64,000 bases of DNA, taken from contig NZ_LSEF01000033.1 of NCBI RefSeq assembly GCF_001641695.1, positions 180,456-244,455 of the forward strand, read 5' to 3'. Both the position numbers and the translations under genes were made by a program. This document shows, piece after piece, positions 16,192-24,124 of this stretch. Source of the DNA: Bradyrhizobium neotropicale. Lineage in GTDB: Bacteria; Pseudomonadota; Alphaproteobacteria; Rhizobiales; Xanthobacteraceae. Position 1 is the first letter of the stretch; every line of letters begins with the position of its first letter. The notes below the pieces were generated by a model. That model had not been told where the DNA came from. It did not search any database and worked only from the letters and a program-made list of their open reading frames with translations.

Positions 16192-16364
16192 TCGCGCTTG
16201 GCGGAGGGTGGCCCAAGGCGCGATCGCTGTGCCCTCATGCGCCTGATCTCGCTCTTCATAGCCTCCATCTTCTCGTCTCGCTGCTCCGTCCCCGACTCCC
16301 GCAGTTCATCGCGTTGCAGCTTCTTGAGCGCCTTCTCGACCGAAAGCTTGTTCGTCTCAGCCAT
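16188..16364 (-). CDS. Small charged protein of unknown function
   Basis: 58 residues starting MAETNKLSVEKALKKLQ; very rich in Lys, Arg and Glu, probably a single amphipathic helix or coiled coil. GGAGGG seven bases upstream supports the ATG at 16364. Its stop codon overlaps the TTG start of the channel gene. No recognisable domain. Confidence 0.7.
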   Translation of the reverse strand: MAETNKLSVEKALKKLQRDELRESGTEQRDEKMEAMKSEIRRMRAQRSRLGPPSAKRD

Positions 16365-16453
16365 GACACACCCTCCTTGCATTGCTGCGATCGCGAATTG
16401 CGAAAGTCCTGCGGGCAATTGCCGTAGGTGTCATGCAACCGCACGCCAGCCCT

Positions 16454-16804
16454 TCAGGTTTTCGGGCTGAACATGCCGCCTGCCGCCTTCATCGCCGATT
16501 CGCCCACGGTCCTGGCCTGATCGGTCATCGCTCGCATCTGGTCCTGGAAGAACTCGGCCTGAAGCTTGAGCGCGTCCGGCACGTCCTTGGCTTGAATGAG
16601 CTTCTCGCCGAGATCAAAACTGGCCGTGACATTGCGCTGCATCAAGCTGCAGAGCTCCCTGGCCTGACCCGCGATCGGCAGCGGCGAAGAGGCGAGGCCC
16701 TTCTCCAGCAGCTCGAAATAGTCCGCATTGGCCTTGCGCAGGCGGCCGAGCGCCTCGGTCAGCATCGCGCGAACATTCTCTGCGGACGGATTGATATCTG
16801 CCAT
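16454..16804 (-). CDS. Phasin family protein
   Basis: 116 residues, no signal peptide, almost entirely helical. The pattern fits phasin_2 proteins (PHB granule surface): NVRAMLTEALGRLRKANADY, LCSLMQRNVTASFDLGEKLI, LQAEFFQDQMRAMTDQARTV. Phasins coat polyhydroxybutyrate granules. It is 27 bp downstream of a short alpha/beta-hydrolase ORF and both lie behind FixK box 7. A PHA role is consistent with the DUF3141, CoA-transferase and MaoC genes nearby. Confidence 0.85.
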   Translation of the reverse strand: MADINPSAENVRAMLTEALGRLRKANADYFELLEKGLASSPLPIAGQARELCSLMQRNVTASFDLGEKLIQAKDVPDALKLQAEFFQDQMRAMTDQARTVGESAMKAAGGMFSPKT

Positions 16805-16831
16805 TACATCTCTCCCTTCAGGGGTTGGCGG

Positions 16832-17011
16832 TTACGCGGGAAGTCCTCCGAACCAGGCGCCGAAATAACCGACATAGAGCGCCGGCGGTTCCAGATTCAT
16901 CGAATGCCCGATGCGGGGCACGACGACGAGGCGGCAGTCCGGCATCGCCTCGGCCATGGCGCGAAGATCAGCCGGCGGAATCCAGCCGTCCCATTCGCCC
17001 CACAGCACCAT
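16832..17011 (-). CDS. Short ORF: C-terminal alpha/beta-hydrolase stub
   Basis: 59 codons corresponding only to the last part of an alpha/beta hydrolase: acid-bearing strand VLWGEWDGWIPPADL and histidine-bearing VVPRIGHSMNLEPP. The nucleophile half is missing, so it cannot be a normal hydrolase. Yet it has an ATG eight bases after a perfect AGGAGG and a FixK-like box centred ~65 bp upstream, as in intact genes here. It may be a 5'-deleted pseudogene or a retained short leader ORF ahead of the phasin. Confidence 0.55.
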   Translation of the reverse strand: MVLWGEWDGWIPPADLRAMAEAMPDCRLVVVPRIGHSMNLEPPALYVGYFGAWFGGLPA

Positions 17012-17069
17012 TGCAGACTCCTCCTGGCGGTGTTTTGCGCGAACGCTAGGGGGCGCACCTTCCGGACGT

Positions 17070-17083
17070 TTGATTTAGCTCAA
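17070..17083. promoter_or_regulatory. FixK/FNR box 7 (divergent, imperfect)
   Basis: TTGATTTAGCTCAA has a perfect left half-site and one mismatch in the right. It is ~65 bp from the minus-strand ATG at 17011 (phasin operon) and ~56 bp from the plus-strand ATG at 17133. Confidence 0.6.
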
Positions 17084-17132
17084 TGGAAGCCTCTGCGTTG
17101 AGGATTGGCCATCACCATGTTTGCCTAACCTG

Positions 17133-17288
17133 ATGGAGTCCTTCCTCGACTTCAAGCCATTGACGCCGCCGCTCTCGTCAATCACCGTGCCGACCATGAT
17201 CCTGAACGGCGAGTTCGACTTCCTGACGCCGCGCGCGCTGCACGAGACCTTGCGGGTCGAGATCCCCGTCCAGAGGGAGGTGACATGA
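17133..17288 (+). pseudogene. Alpha/beta-hydrolase remnant, 51 codons
   Basis: An open stretch whose second half reads ITVPTMILNGEFDFLTP and ALHETLRVEIPVQ, the acid-bearing strand of an alpha/beta hydrolase; both the nucleophile half and the terminal His region are absent. No ribosome site precedes its ATG. Its TGA overlaps the ATG of the next gene as ATGA, so it was probably the 3' end of a longer gene once translated in an operon with it. Confidence 0.5.
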
Positions 17289-17881
17289 GCGAGTTCTTCG
17301 GACCCCTCGATTCCGAGGGCCGCGTGCCGCCGTTGCAGCAGACGCGTGTCGCCACATTCCTCATCTCCGCACACGGTGCCCTAGCGCGGCAGTCGGCATT
17401 CACCTTGCCCACAAGGCTCGAATCCGCCTGGCAGACCGAGCTGAACGCGCAGCTCTTCCGCGAGACCGAAATCGTCTCGCTGCTGATGCGCGCGACGAGC
17501 TGGGCGCCTGATCCCGGCCTGGGCTACATGGTCGCGACCTGGGAAAGCGCCTGGTTTCCGCAACCGGTCTACGAGATTTCGGACTGGCCTCTCGCGGTAG
17601 CGATCGGTCTTGCAACGCTCGCCCACGCCGTTCACGCGGGTATCCGGCCGGCAGCATTGTTGCCGGCGGAAGCAAATCCCGAGGATCCGTTCGCAATGGC
17701 GCTGCGCCGCATCGAGTTCGAAAGCGGCCGCCTGCTCGAGGCACAAATCCTGTCGCTGAAGGGTCCCGACCTCGTCCCATTTCGCGACGCCGTCAATTCC
17801 GCCCTGGAGCGGCGCCACGCCGAGGTGCGCAAGCTTTGGCGCGAGACGCTCCAGAGCGTCGGTGTCGCCTTTGACGAGTGA
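17285..17881 (+). CDS. Hypothetical protein
   Basis: 198 residues, soluble, no signal peptide. Recognisable features are only compositional: a Trp/Pro-rich central part (LLMRATSWAPDPGLGYMVATW, split by WFPQPVYEISDW) and a helical C-terminus (LERRHAEVRKLWRETL). GAGGGAGGT precedes the ATG, which overlaps the hydrolase remnant stop. Ten bases after its stop begins FixK box 8. I do not recognise the family. Confidence 0.65.
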   Translation: MSEFFGPLDSEGRVPPLQQTRVATFLISAHGALARQSAFTLPTRLESAWQTELNAQLFRETEIVSLLMRATSWAPDPGLGYMVATWESAWFPQPVYEISDWPLAVAIGLATLAHAVHAGIRPAALLPAEANPEDPFAMALRRIEFESGRLLEAQILSLKGPDLVPFRDAVNSALERRHAEVRKLWRETLQSVGVAFDE

Positions 17882-17890
17882 CGTCGAGCC

Positions 17891-17904
17891 TTGACGCAGA
17901 TCAA
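17891..17904. promoter_or_regulatory. FixK/FNR box 8
   Basis: TTGACGCAGATCAA: right half-site perfect, left with one inner mismatch. Centred ~78 bp upstream of the CoA-transferase subunit A start at 17975. Confidence 0.65.
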
Positions 17905-17974
17905 GGGTGCGCGACTGCACCCTGCCAACCTGCATCCACCGCCATTCCTGCGTCCGCCGACCGGAGTTCCGACC

Positions 17975-18622
17975 ATGAAGGCCGTTTCCGTCGAAGAAGC
18001 CGTTGCGATGATCCCGGCCGGCGCGAGCATCATGGTCGGCGGCTTCATGGGCGTCGGCACGCCGGAGCGCCTGGTCGATGAAGTGGTGCGGCAGCAGAAG
18101 ACCGGTCTGTCGCTGATCTGCAACGATGCCGCGATACCGGGCAAAGGCGTCGGCAAGCTGTTCGATGCGGCGCTCGTGTCGCGGCTGACGGCGACGCATA
18201 TCGGGCTCAATCCGAAGGCGCAGCAGCAGATGCTGGCGAACCAGATCAATGTCGATCTCGTGCCGCAGGGCACCTTCGTCGAACGTATTCGCGCTGGCGG
18301 CTGCGGGCTCGGCGGCGTGCTGACACCAACCGGTGTCGGCACCCTGGTTGCCGAAGGCAAGCGCCAGATCGAGGTCGACGGCAAGCCGTTTCTGCTCGAG
18401 ACCGCGCTGCGCGCCCAGTTCGCGCTGGTGCATGCCTTTCTCGCCGACTACCTCGGCAACCTCGCTTACGCACTGACCTCCCGCAACTTCAACCCGATCA
18501 TGGCGATGGCCGCCGACACCGTCATCGTCACCGCGGAGAACATCGTGCCGGTCGGCGTCATTGCGCCCGATCACGTCGTGACGCCGGCGCCACTCGTCGA
18601 CTACCTCATTACGAACGGGTGA
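17975..18622 (+). CDS. CoA transferase subunit A (AtoD/ScoA type)
   Basis: 215 residues. It matches the alpha subunit of class I CoA transferases: SIMVGGFMGVGTPERLVDE is the N-terminal signature, followed by LICNDAAIPGKGVGKL and the C-terminal half with NFNPIMAMAADTVIVTAE. It moves CoA between a short-chain acyl-CoA and an acid such as acetate or acetoacetate; the exact pair cannot be read from sequence. Together with subunit B 4 bp downstream and a MaoC hydratase it forms a FixK-box-led operon. Confidence 0.9.
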   Translation: MKAVSVEEAVAMIPAGASIMVGGFMGVGTPERLVDEVVRQQKTGLSLICNDAAIPGKGVGKLFDAALVSRLTATHIGLNPKAQQQMLANQINVDLVPQGTFVERIRAGGCGLGGVLTPTGVGTLVAEGKRQIEVDGKPFLLETALRAQFALVHAFLADYLGNLAYALTSRNFNPIMAMAADTVIVTAENIVPVGVIAPDHVVTPAPLVDYLITNG

Positions 18623-18626
18623 GATC

Positions 18627-19277
18627 ATGGATCCGCAGATCATCATCGCCCGACGTGTTGCCAAGGAGCTGAAGAACGGCAATCTCGTCAATCTCGGCAT
18701 TGGCATTCCAACGCTGGTCGCGAACTACGTTCCGTCCGATCTGAAGGTGTTCTTTCAATCGGAGAACGGATTGATCGGCACCGGGCCGATTCCCGAGCAA
18801 GGCATGGCTCATCCGACGCTCACCGATGCCGGCGGGCGCCCGATCAGCGCGCTTCCTGGCGCCAGCACCTTCGACAGCGCGATGTCGTTCGGCCTGATCC
18901 GTGGCGGCCATGTCGACATCACCGTGCTCGGCGGCCTCCAGGTCGACGCGCACGGCCTTCTCGCCAACTGGATGATCCCCGGCAAGATGGTCCCGGGCAT
19001 GGGCGGTGCGATGGACCTCGTCACCGGCGCCAAGCGCGTCATCGTCGCCATGCAGCACGCCGCCAAGGGCAAATCGAAGATCGTCGCCAAATGCACGCTG
19101 CCCCTGACCTCGGCGCGGCCGGTGAACCTGGTCGTCACCGACATGGCCGTGATCGGCTTTCCCGATGGCAAGGCGACGCTGCTGGAAACTGCGCCCGGCA
19201 TCAGCGTCGGCGAGGTCATGGCGGTGACGGAGGCCGAACTTGACGTTCCCGACACCGTGCCGGAAATGAGGATCTGA
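18627..19277 (+). CDS. CoA transferase subunit B (AtoA/ScoB type)
   Basis: 216 residues with the beta-subunit hallmarks: NLVNLGIGIPTLVANYV, then the catalytic glutamate in FFQSENGLIGTGP (Glu ~48), and the GGMGGAMDLV-like segment VPGMGGAMDLVTGAKRVIV. The Glu forms the covalent CoA thioester. It follows subunit A by 4 bp. Cytosolic heterotetramer expected. Confidence 0.92.
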   Translation: MDPQIIIARRVAKELKNGNLVNLGIGIPTLVANYVPSDLKVFFQSENGLIGTGPIPEQGMAHPTLTDAGGRPISALPGASTFDSAMSFGLIRGGHVDITVLGGLQVDAHGLLANWMIPGKMVPGMGGAMDLVTGAKRVIVAMQHAAKGKSKIVAKCTLPLTSARPVNLVVTDMAVIGFPDGKATLLETAPGISVGEVMAVTEAELDVPDTVPEMRI

Positions 19278-19287
19278 CGAGGTCGTC

Positions 19288-19746
19288 ATGCGAGTCTTCA
19301 GCGATTTCGACGAGATAAAAGCCGCCATTGGCACCGAGATCGGCGTCAGCGATTGGGTGGAAGTGGCGCAGGACCGCATCAACCAGTTTGCAGAAGCGAC
19401 CTGCGATGGGCAGTGGATCCACGTCGACCAGGAGCGCGCCAGCAAGGAGATGCCGGGCGGCAAGACCATTGCCCACGGCCTGCTGTCGCTTGCACTCGCG
19501 CCTCTCTTCATCCGCTCGGTGATCGGCCTGAAAGGCCTGCGCAACACGCTGAACTACGGCGCCGACCGGATCAGATATCTCGCGCCGGTGCCGGCGGGCT
19601 CGAAGCTGCGCGGCCGCGTCACGGTCGCCGAAGCCGAGGACGTGCCACCGGACGGCCTGCGCGTGAACTACCATCTCGTCATCGAGATCGAAGGCGGCAA
19701 GAAACCCGCCTGTGTCGCTGAGCTGATCGCCCTGCACTACCGCTGA
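19288..19746 (+). CDS. MaoC-like (R)-specific enoyl-CoA hydratase
   Basis: 152 residues, a typical single hot-dog domain. The hydratase-2 motif is visible: FAEATCDGQWIHVDQERA with Asp/His catalytic pair, followed by KTIAHGLLSLALAPLF. Such enzymes hydrate trans-2-enoyl-CoA to (R)-3-hydroxyacyl-CoA and can feed PHA synthesis (PhaJ-like). GAGGTCGTC precedes the ATG 10 bases after CoA-transferase subunit B, so it is in the same operon. Confidence 0.88.
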   Translation: MRVFSDFDEIKAAIGTEIGVSDWVEVAQDRINQFAEATCDGQWIHVDQERASKEMPGGKTIAHGLLSLALAPLFIRSVIGLKGLRNTLNYGADRIRYLAPVPAGSKLRGRVTVAEAEDVPPDGLRVNYHLVIEIEGGKKPACVAELIALHYR

Positions 19747-20079
19747 ACACAAAATATGGAAAACAACCCCATGCAAAGTAGCGTGGGTTGTCGGCATGCT
19801 GCCTTCAGTCAGCCAAACCGTTTGACACGTCGGGCAAAACACCGGCACGATGCCATGATCAGCCCAAAGTGTCCTGACCGGTGTCCTAGGCCGTGTGCCC
19901 ATAGATCGGGTTGCCTAGCGTCTCCTTCGGCTCAAAAAGGTGGCCTTGCTGCAGGCGAGCGCTGAGAGGCGCCGAAGCCGACCGGGAACCCTGCCGTGCG
20001 AGTCTGGATTCCCGCGATGGTTGGGGTAAGGTTACGCCGCCTGCGCAGAACAATTGCAAACGACATCCGGGAGGAAGTG
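19747..20079. other. 333-bp gene-free region upstream of the flavin monooxygenase
   Basis: No gene seen. The stretch 19757-19860 (GGAAAACAACCCCATGCAAA ... TTTGACACGTCGGGCAAAAC) looks like a dispersed intergenic sequence I recall from Bradyrhizobium genomes, but no second copy is present here to prove it. TTGACACGTCGGGCAA is not a FixK box (spacing of 8). The end holds the GGGAGGAAG ribosome site for the next gene. Confidence 0.4.
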
Positions 20080-21876
20080 ATGCTCGACACCACGCTTAGC
20101 GCGCGCGTCCAGGTTTTCCTCGACAAGTTTGAAGCCGCGCTTGCGGCGGGCGATCTCGACGCCGCCGTAGGAATGTTCGCTCCGGAATGCTACTGGCGCG
20201 ATCTCGTTGCCTTCACCTGGAACATCAAGACCATGGAAGGCCGCGATCAGATCCGCGACATGCTCGCGCAATGCCTCGCGCATGTGAAGCCGCACAATTG
20301 GAAAATCGCCGAGGGTGAGACGCCAACCGAGGCCGGCGGCGTGACCGAATCCTGGATCACGTTCGAGACCGATGTCGCGCGCGGTTATGGGCTCATCCGC
20401 CTGCAGGATGGTCAGATCTGGACTCTCTTGACGACCATGGCCGAACTGAAGGCCCATGAGGAAAAGGCTGGCTTCAGCCGACCGCTCGGCGCCAGGCACG
20501 GCGTCAATCCGGGCGCCAAGACCTGGAAGGAACTGCGTGACGAGGAAGTCGAGCAACTCGGCTTCAAGACCCAGCCCTACGTGCTTGTCATCGGCGGCGG
20601 ACAGGGCGGCATTGCGCTCGGGGCGCGGCTGCGCCAGCTCGGTGTACCGACGATCATCGCCGAGAAGAACGCACGCGCCGGCGATTCCTGGCGCAATCGC
20701 TACAAGTCGCTCTGCCTGCACGATCCCGTCTGGTACGATCACTTGCCCTACATCGATTTCCCCAAGAACTGGCCTGTGTTCTCGCCCAAGGACAAGATCG
20801 GCGATTGGCTGGAAATGTACACCAAGGTCATGGAGCTGAACTACTGGACCAACACCACGGCCAAACGCGCCAGTTGGGACGACTCCAGGAAGGAATGGAC
20901 CGTCATCGTCGAACGCGATGGCAAGGAGATTACTCTGCGGCCCAAGCAGCTCGTGTTCGCGACCGGCATGTCGGCCAAGCCGAACATGCCGGACATCAAG
21001 GGCATGGAAACGTTCAAGGGCGAGCAACACCATTCCTCACGCCATCCCGGCTCCGGCGGCTACAAAGGCAAGAAGGTGGTGGTGATCGGCTCGAACAATT
21101 CGGCCCATGACATCTGCGCTGCGCTGTACGAGGCCGGCATCGACGTGACGATGGTGCAGCGCTCGACGACCCACATTGTGCGCTCGGATTCGCTGATGGA
21201 GAGTATCGGCGATCTTTATTCCGAACGCGCCGTCCGCGGCGGAATGACGACGGCAAAGGCCGATCTGATCTTCGCTTCACTGCCTTACCGGATATTGAAT
21301 CAGTTTCAGAAGCCGGTCTACGACAAGATCCGCCAGGATGACGCCGCTTTCTATGCCGGGCTGGAGAAGGCCGGCTTCAGGCTCGACTTCGGCGACGACG
21401 ATTCCGGGCTATTCATGAAATATCTGCGCCGCGGCTCGGGCTATTACATCGACGTCGGCGCCTCGCAGCTTATCATTGACGGCAAGATCAAACTGTTCGC
21501 TGGACAGGTCGAGGAAATCACGCCCAACGGCGTCAGGCTCGACAACGGCGAGGAATTGCCAGCGGACGTGATCGTCTATGCCACCGGCTACAGCTCGATG
21601 AACGGCTTTGTCGCCGATCTCGTCAATCGGGAAATGGCCGACAAGGTCGGCAAGGTCTGGGGCCTCGGCTCGAATACGACAAAGGACCCTGGCCCATGGG
21701 AAGGTGAGCAGCGCAACATGTGGAAGCCGACGCAGCAGGAAGGCCTATGGTTCCACGGCGGCAATCTGCATCAGTCGCGACATTACTCGCAATTCCTGTC
21801 CCTGCAGTTGAAGGCACGCTACGAGAGCATCCCGGCGCCGGTCTATGGCCTGCAGACTGTCCATCACAAGGCCTGA
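20080..21876 (+). CDS. Flavin-containing monooxygenase-like FAD/NAD(P) oxidoreductase
   Basis: 598 residues in two parts. Residues ~1-150 are a SnoaL-like (NTF2 fold) domain (FEAALAAGDLDAAVGMFAP, CYWRDLVAFTW). The rest is a class B flavin monooxygenase core: FAD Rossmann motif VIGGGQGGIALGARL (~169), an FxGxxxH stretch (FKGEQHHSS), NADPH Rossmann motif VVVIGSNNSAHDI (~333), and the late VYATGYSS. Likely hydroxylates or Baeyer-Villiger-oxidises an organic substrate; substrate unknown. The ATG at 20080 follows GGGAGGAAGTG; an open frame 28 codons longer lacks homology. A hairpin follows the gene. Confidence 0.88.
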   Translation: MLDTTLSARVQVFLDKFEAALAAGDLDAAVGMFAPECYWRDLVAFTWNIKTMEGRDQIRDMLAQCLAHVKPHNWKIAEGETPTEAGGVTESWITFETDVARGYGLIRLQDGQIWTLLTTMAELKAHEEKAGFSRPLGARHGVNPGAKTWKELRDEEVEQLGFKTQPYVLVIGGGQGGIALGARLRQLGVPTIIAEKNARAGDSWRNRYKSLCLHDPVWYDHLPYIDFPKNWPVFSPKDKIGDWLEMYTKVMELNYWTNTTAKRASWDDSRKEWTVIVERDGKEITLRPKQLVFATGMSAKPNMPDIKGMETFKGEQHHSSRHPGSGGYKGKKVVVIGSNNSAHDICAALYEAGIDVTMVQRSTTHIVRSDSLMESIGDLYSERAVRGGMTTAKADLIFASLPYRILNQFQKPVYDKIRQDDAAFYAGLEKAGFRLDFGDDDSGLFMKYLRRGSGYYIDVGASQLIIDGKIKLFAGQVEEITPNGVRLDNGEELPADVIVYATGYSSMNGFVADLVNREMADKVGKVWGLGSNTTKDPGPWEGEQRNMWKPTQQEGLWFHGGNLHQSRHYSQFLSLQLKARYESIPAPVYGLQTVHHKA

Positions 21877-21894
21877 CATTGCCGAGTGCACAGC

Positions 21895-21917
21895 GGGGCT
21901 CGCGGATTGCGAGCCCC
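21895..21917. terminator. Hairpin terminator after the monooxygenase
   Basis: GGGGCTCGC and GCGAGCCCC form a perfect 9-bp stem with a 5-nt loop, 18 bases after the stop codon. No T tract. It separates this gene from the convergent gene ending at 22027. Confidence 0.7.
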
Positions 21918-22026
21918 ACGCCACTTCCGGGTCTCCGCACTCGCCAACGCAATGTCCGCCTCGTCTCGCCGAGCCGGCAGCGCTGACTTGATCCGCCATG
22001 TCGGGAGGGGAGAATCCCCCGCCGCG

Positions 22027-23010
22027 TCACTCGATGACTTCGTCGGCCGTGGCCAGCAGCGAAGGCGGAACGGTGAGACCGAGGGCCTTGGCCGTCTTCA
22101 GATTGACGACTAGTTTGAAACGCGTGGGCTGCTCTATGGGCAGATCGCCGGGCTTTGCGCCTTTCAGGATCCTGTCGACATAGCCGACCGCCCGACGAAA
22201 ATAATCGGGGAAATCCGGTCCATAGGATAGCAGCAGGCCGTAAGGTACCTCTTCAGCGTTGGCTGTAATTGTCGGCACCTTGTGCGCCGTGGCTGATGCG
22301 CCCACTTGCACCCGTTCATTGTACATCGGCGCTCCAATGACTAATGCGCCGTCAAAGCCCTCACGCGCAATCGCCGAAAACGTCGGGTCGATTTCAGCTG
22401 CCGTGGTCACTTCGAATATTTGTGTCGAGCATCCCGCAGCTTTGCCCGCTTTTTCGTTAGCGATAATGGTAGGCTTGGAAGATGGCTCCCGGGGATCGAG
22501 CACGAGGGCCAAGCGGGCTAGCTTCGGAACGATTTCCTTCAAAAGCTCGAGCCGCTTGCTGGTGAGGTCAACGGTCATCAGTGAAAATCCGGTGACATTG
22601 CCACCAGGGCGCGCGAGACTCTCGACAAGCCCCTTACCGACCGGATCCGGATCGGCGACAAGTACGATCGGAATGGTGTTGGTGGCTCGTTTGGCTTCCA
22701 TGGCGCCAAGTCCGGTCACCGCGACGATCACATCGACTTTGCTTTCTGCAAGTTCCTGCGCAAGCGTGCGAAACCGTTCCGGTTGCTCGGCAGGAAAACG
22801 GTGGTCGATCTCGATATTCTTGCCTTCGACGTAACCAAGCTCGTGAAACGCTTTGGTCAGGACGACCAGATATTCCTCTTCTTGCTTGGCGTTGGCGGCG
22901 TGCCAGAGAACGCCGACGCGCGGGTTTGGCTTGCGTCGTTGCGCACGCGAGGAAAGCGGCCATGCCGCAGCGGTGCCGCCGAGAAGCGTCATGAATTCGC
23001 GGCGTCTCAT
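22027..23010 (-). CDS. Orphan ABC transporter substrate-binding protein, paralogue of the gene at 2043
   Basis: 327 residues of the ABC_sub_bind family. Export signal MRRREFMTLLGGTAAAWPLS is Tat-like. Landmarks: RVGVLWHAANAKQEEEY, VDVIVAVTGLGAMEAKRAT, IPIVLVADPDPVGKGLVESL, FKLVVNLKTAKALGLTVPP. It is clearly paralogous to the protein at 2043-3023. No ABC permease or ATPase nearby. Unlike the paralogue, no FixK box precedes it. A 13-bp direct repeat (AACGCAATGTCCG) flanks the gene at 21946 and 23086. Confidence 0.87.
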   Translation of the reverse strand: MRRREFMTLLGGTAAAWPLSSRAQRRKPNPRVGVLWHAANAKQEEEYLVVLTKAFHELGYVEGKNIEIDHRFPAEQPERFRTLAQELAESKVDVIVAVTGLGAMEAKRATNTIPIVLVADPDPVGKGLVESLARPGGNVTGFSLMTVDLTSKRLELLKEIVPKLARLALVLDPREPSSKPTIIANEKAGKAAGCSTQIFEVTTAAEIDPTFSAIAREGFDGALVIGAPMYNERVQVGASATAHKVPTITANAEEVPYGLLLSYGPDFPDYFRRAVGYVDRILKGAKPGDLPIEQPTRFKLVVNLKTAKALGLTVPPSLLATADEVIE

Positions 23011-23335
23011 TCGATCGCCTCGCCGATTTTGGCTGACCTGCCGACCGCATTAGAGCACGGCCAAGCCAACGATGTAACCGGGCAAAACGCAATGTCCGTT
23101 TGCGGGTCTTCAACGCCAAAACTCCGAGTGAGCATAATAGGTCTGCTTTCAGGCAGAAAGCCTCTCCTTGGCGAGCCAAGTTGAGCCTGCCCGCCAAGCT
23201 GCGATTCAAACGTGATCGTGGGGACGAAGCGTGTGCTATGAGCTCACTGGCCAAGAGTAGGCTGCCATCGCTCTAATGCTGCCGAGCAAGCCGCGCAGTT
23301 TGCCAGCAACGGCGCGATAATGCGCCGCCTCGCGC
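23011..23335. other. 325-bp region between substrate-binding gene and fabI
   Basis: No supported gene. It contains one copy of AACGCAATGTCCG (23086-23098), also found at 21946-21958, and a short GCTTTC/GAAAGC inverted repeat near 23150. No promoter motif could be assigned. Confidence 0.4.
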
Positions 23336-24124
23336 TCAATCGATGATGTGATAGCCGCCATCGATGTAAAGAACGCCGCCGGTCATCAGCTTGGCGCCGT
23401 CGAGCGCCAGGAACGCGGTGGCATTGCCGACGTCGTCGATGCTGACGAGGCTGCGTGCCGGCGCCTTCGACTGCGCCTTGTCCATGAGCTCGTCGAACTC
23501 GGGAATGCCTGACGCCGCGCGAGTCGCCAGCGGTCCAGGCGAGATCGCGTGGACGCGGATGCCCTTCGGGCCGAGCTCCGCTGCGGCGTAACGGACGGCC
23601 GATTCGAGCGCCGCCTTCGCCACGCCCATGATGTTGTAGTTCTCCACGACCATCTGACTGCCGTAATAGGTCATGGTGAACATGGCGCCGCCATTCTTCA
23701 TCAGCGGCTCGGCCAGATGGGCCATGCGCAGAAACGACCAGCACGACACGTCCATGGTCTTGAGGAAGCCGTCGCGGCCGACATCGACGACGCGGCCATG
23801 CAGTGCATCCTTGGGCGAGAACGCGATGGAATGAAGCAGGAAGTCCAGCTGCCCCCACTCCTTCGCAATGCGCTCGAACACCGCCTCGGTCTGTCCCTCG
23901 ACCATCACGTCCAGCGGCATGAAGATCGGCGCCTCCAGCGCCTGCGCCAGCGGCTCGACATGCTTCCTGGCGCGGTCATTCAGATAGGTGACGGCGAGAT
24001 CGGCACCAAGCGCGCGAAATGCCCGGGCGCAGCCCCAGGCGATCGACTGATCATTGGCGATACCGACGACCAGACCCTTCTTACCCTTGAGGGCCACCTT
24101 GCTGTCCGGAAACACAGGAATCAT
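23336..24124 (-). CDS. fabI: Enoyl-ACP reductase FabI-type (NADH-dependent)
   Basis: 262 residues, short-chain dehydrogenase fold. The FabI cofactor motif is [20 protein letters not shown] (Gly-Ile-Ala-N-x-x-S-I-A), with [13 protein letters not shown] and the active site [20 protein letters not shown], where Tyr...Tyr-x6-Lys is seen. It reduces enoyl-ACP in fatty acid synthesis. The ATG overlaps the acetate kinase stop as ATGA. As last gene of a FixK-box-led fermentative operon, it is probably a second, condition-specific FabI rather than the housekeeping copy (inference). Confidence 0.9.
   Translation of the reverse strand: MIPVFPDSKVALKGKKGLVVGIANDQSIAWGCARAFRALGADLAVTYLNDRARKHVEPLAQALEAPIFMPLDVMVEGQTEAVFERIAKEWGQLDFLLHSIAFSPKDALHGRVVDVGRDGFLKTMDVSCWSFLRMAHLAEPLMKNGGAMFTMTYYGSQMVVENYNIMGVAKAALESAVRYAAAELGPKGIRVHAISPGPLATRAASGIPEFDELMDKAQSKAPARSLVSIDDVGNATAFLALDGAKLMTGGVLYIDGGYHIID

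Noticed and set aside
17381..18706. 441-codon minus-strand frame over the CoA transferase region
   Set aside because: Shadow of the gene at 17285 and of CoA transferase subunit A; no domain.
19822..19837. TTGACACGTCGGGCAA as a FixK box
   Set aside because: Eight bases separate the half-sites and the right half is GCAA, not TCAA.
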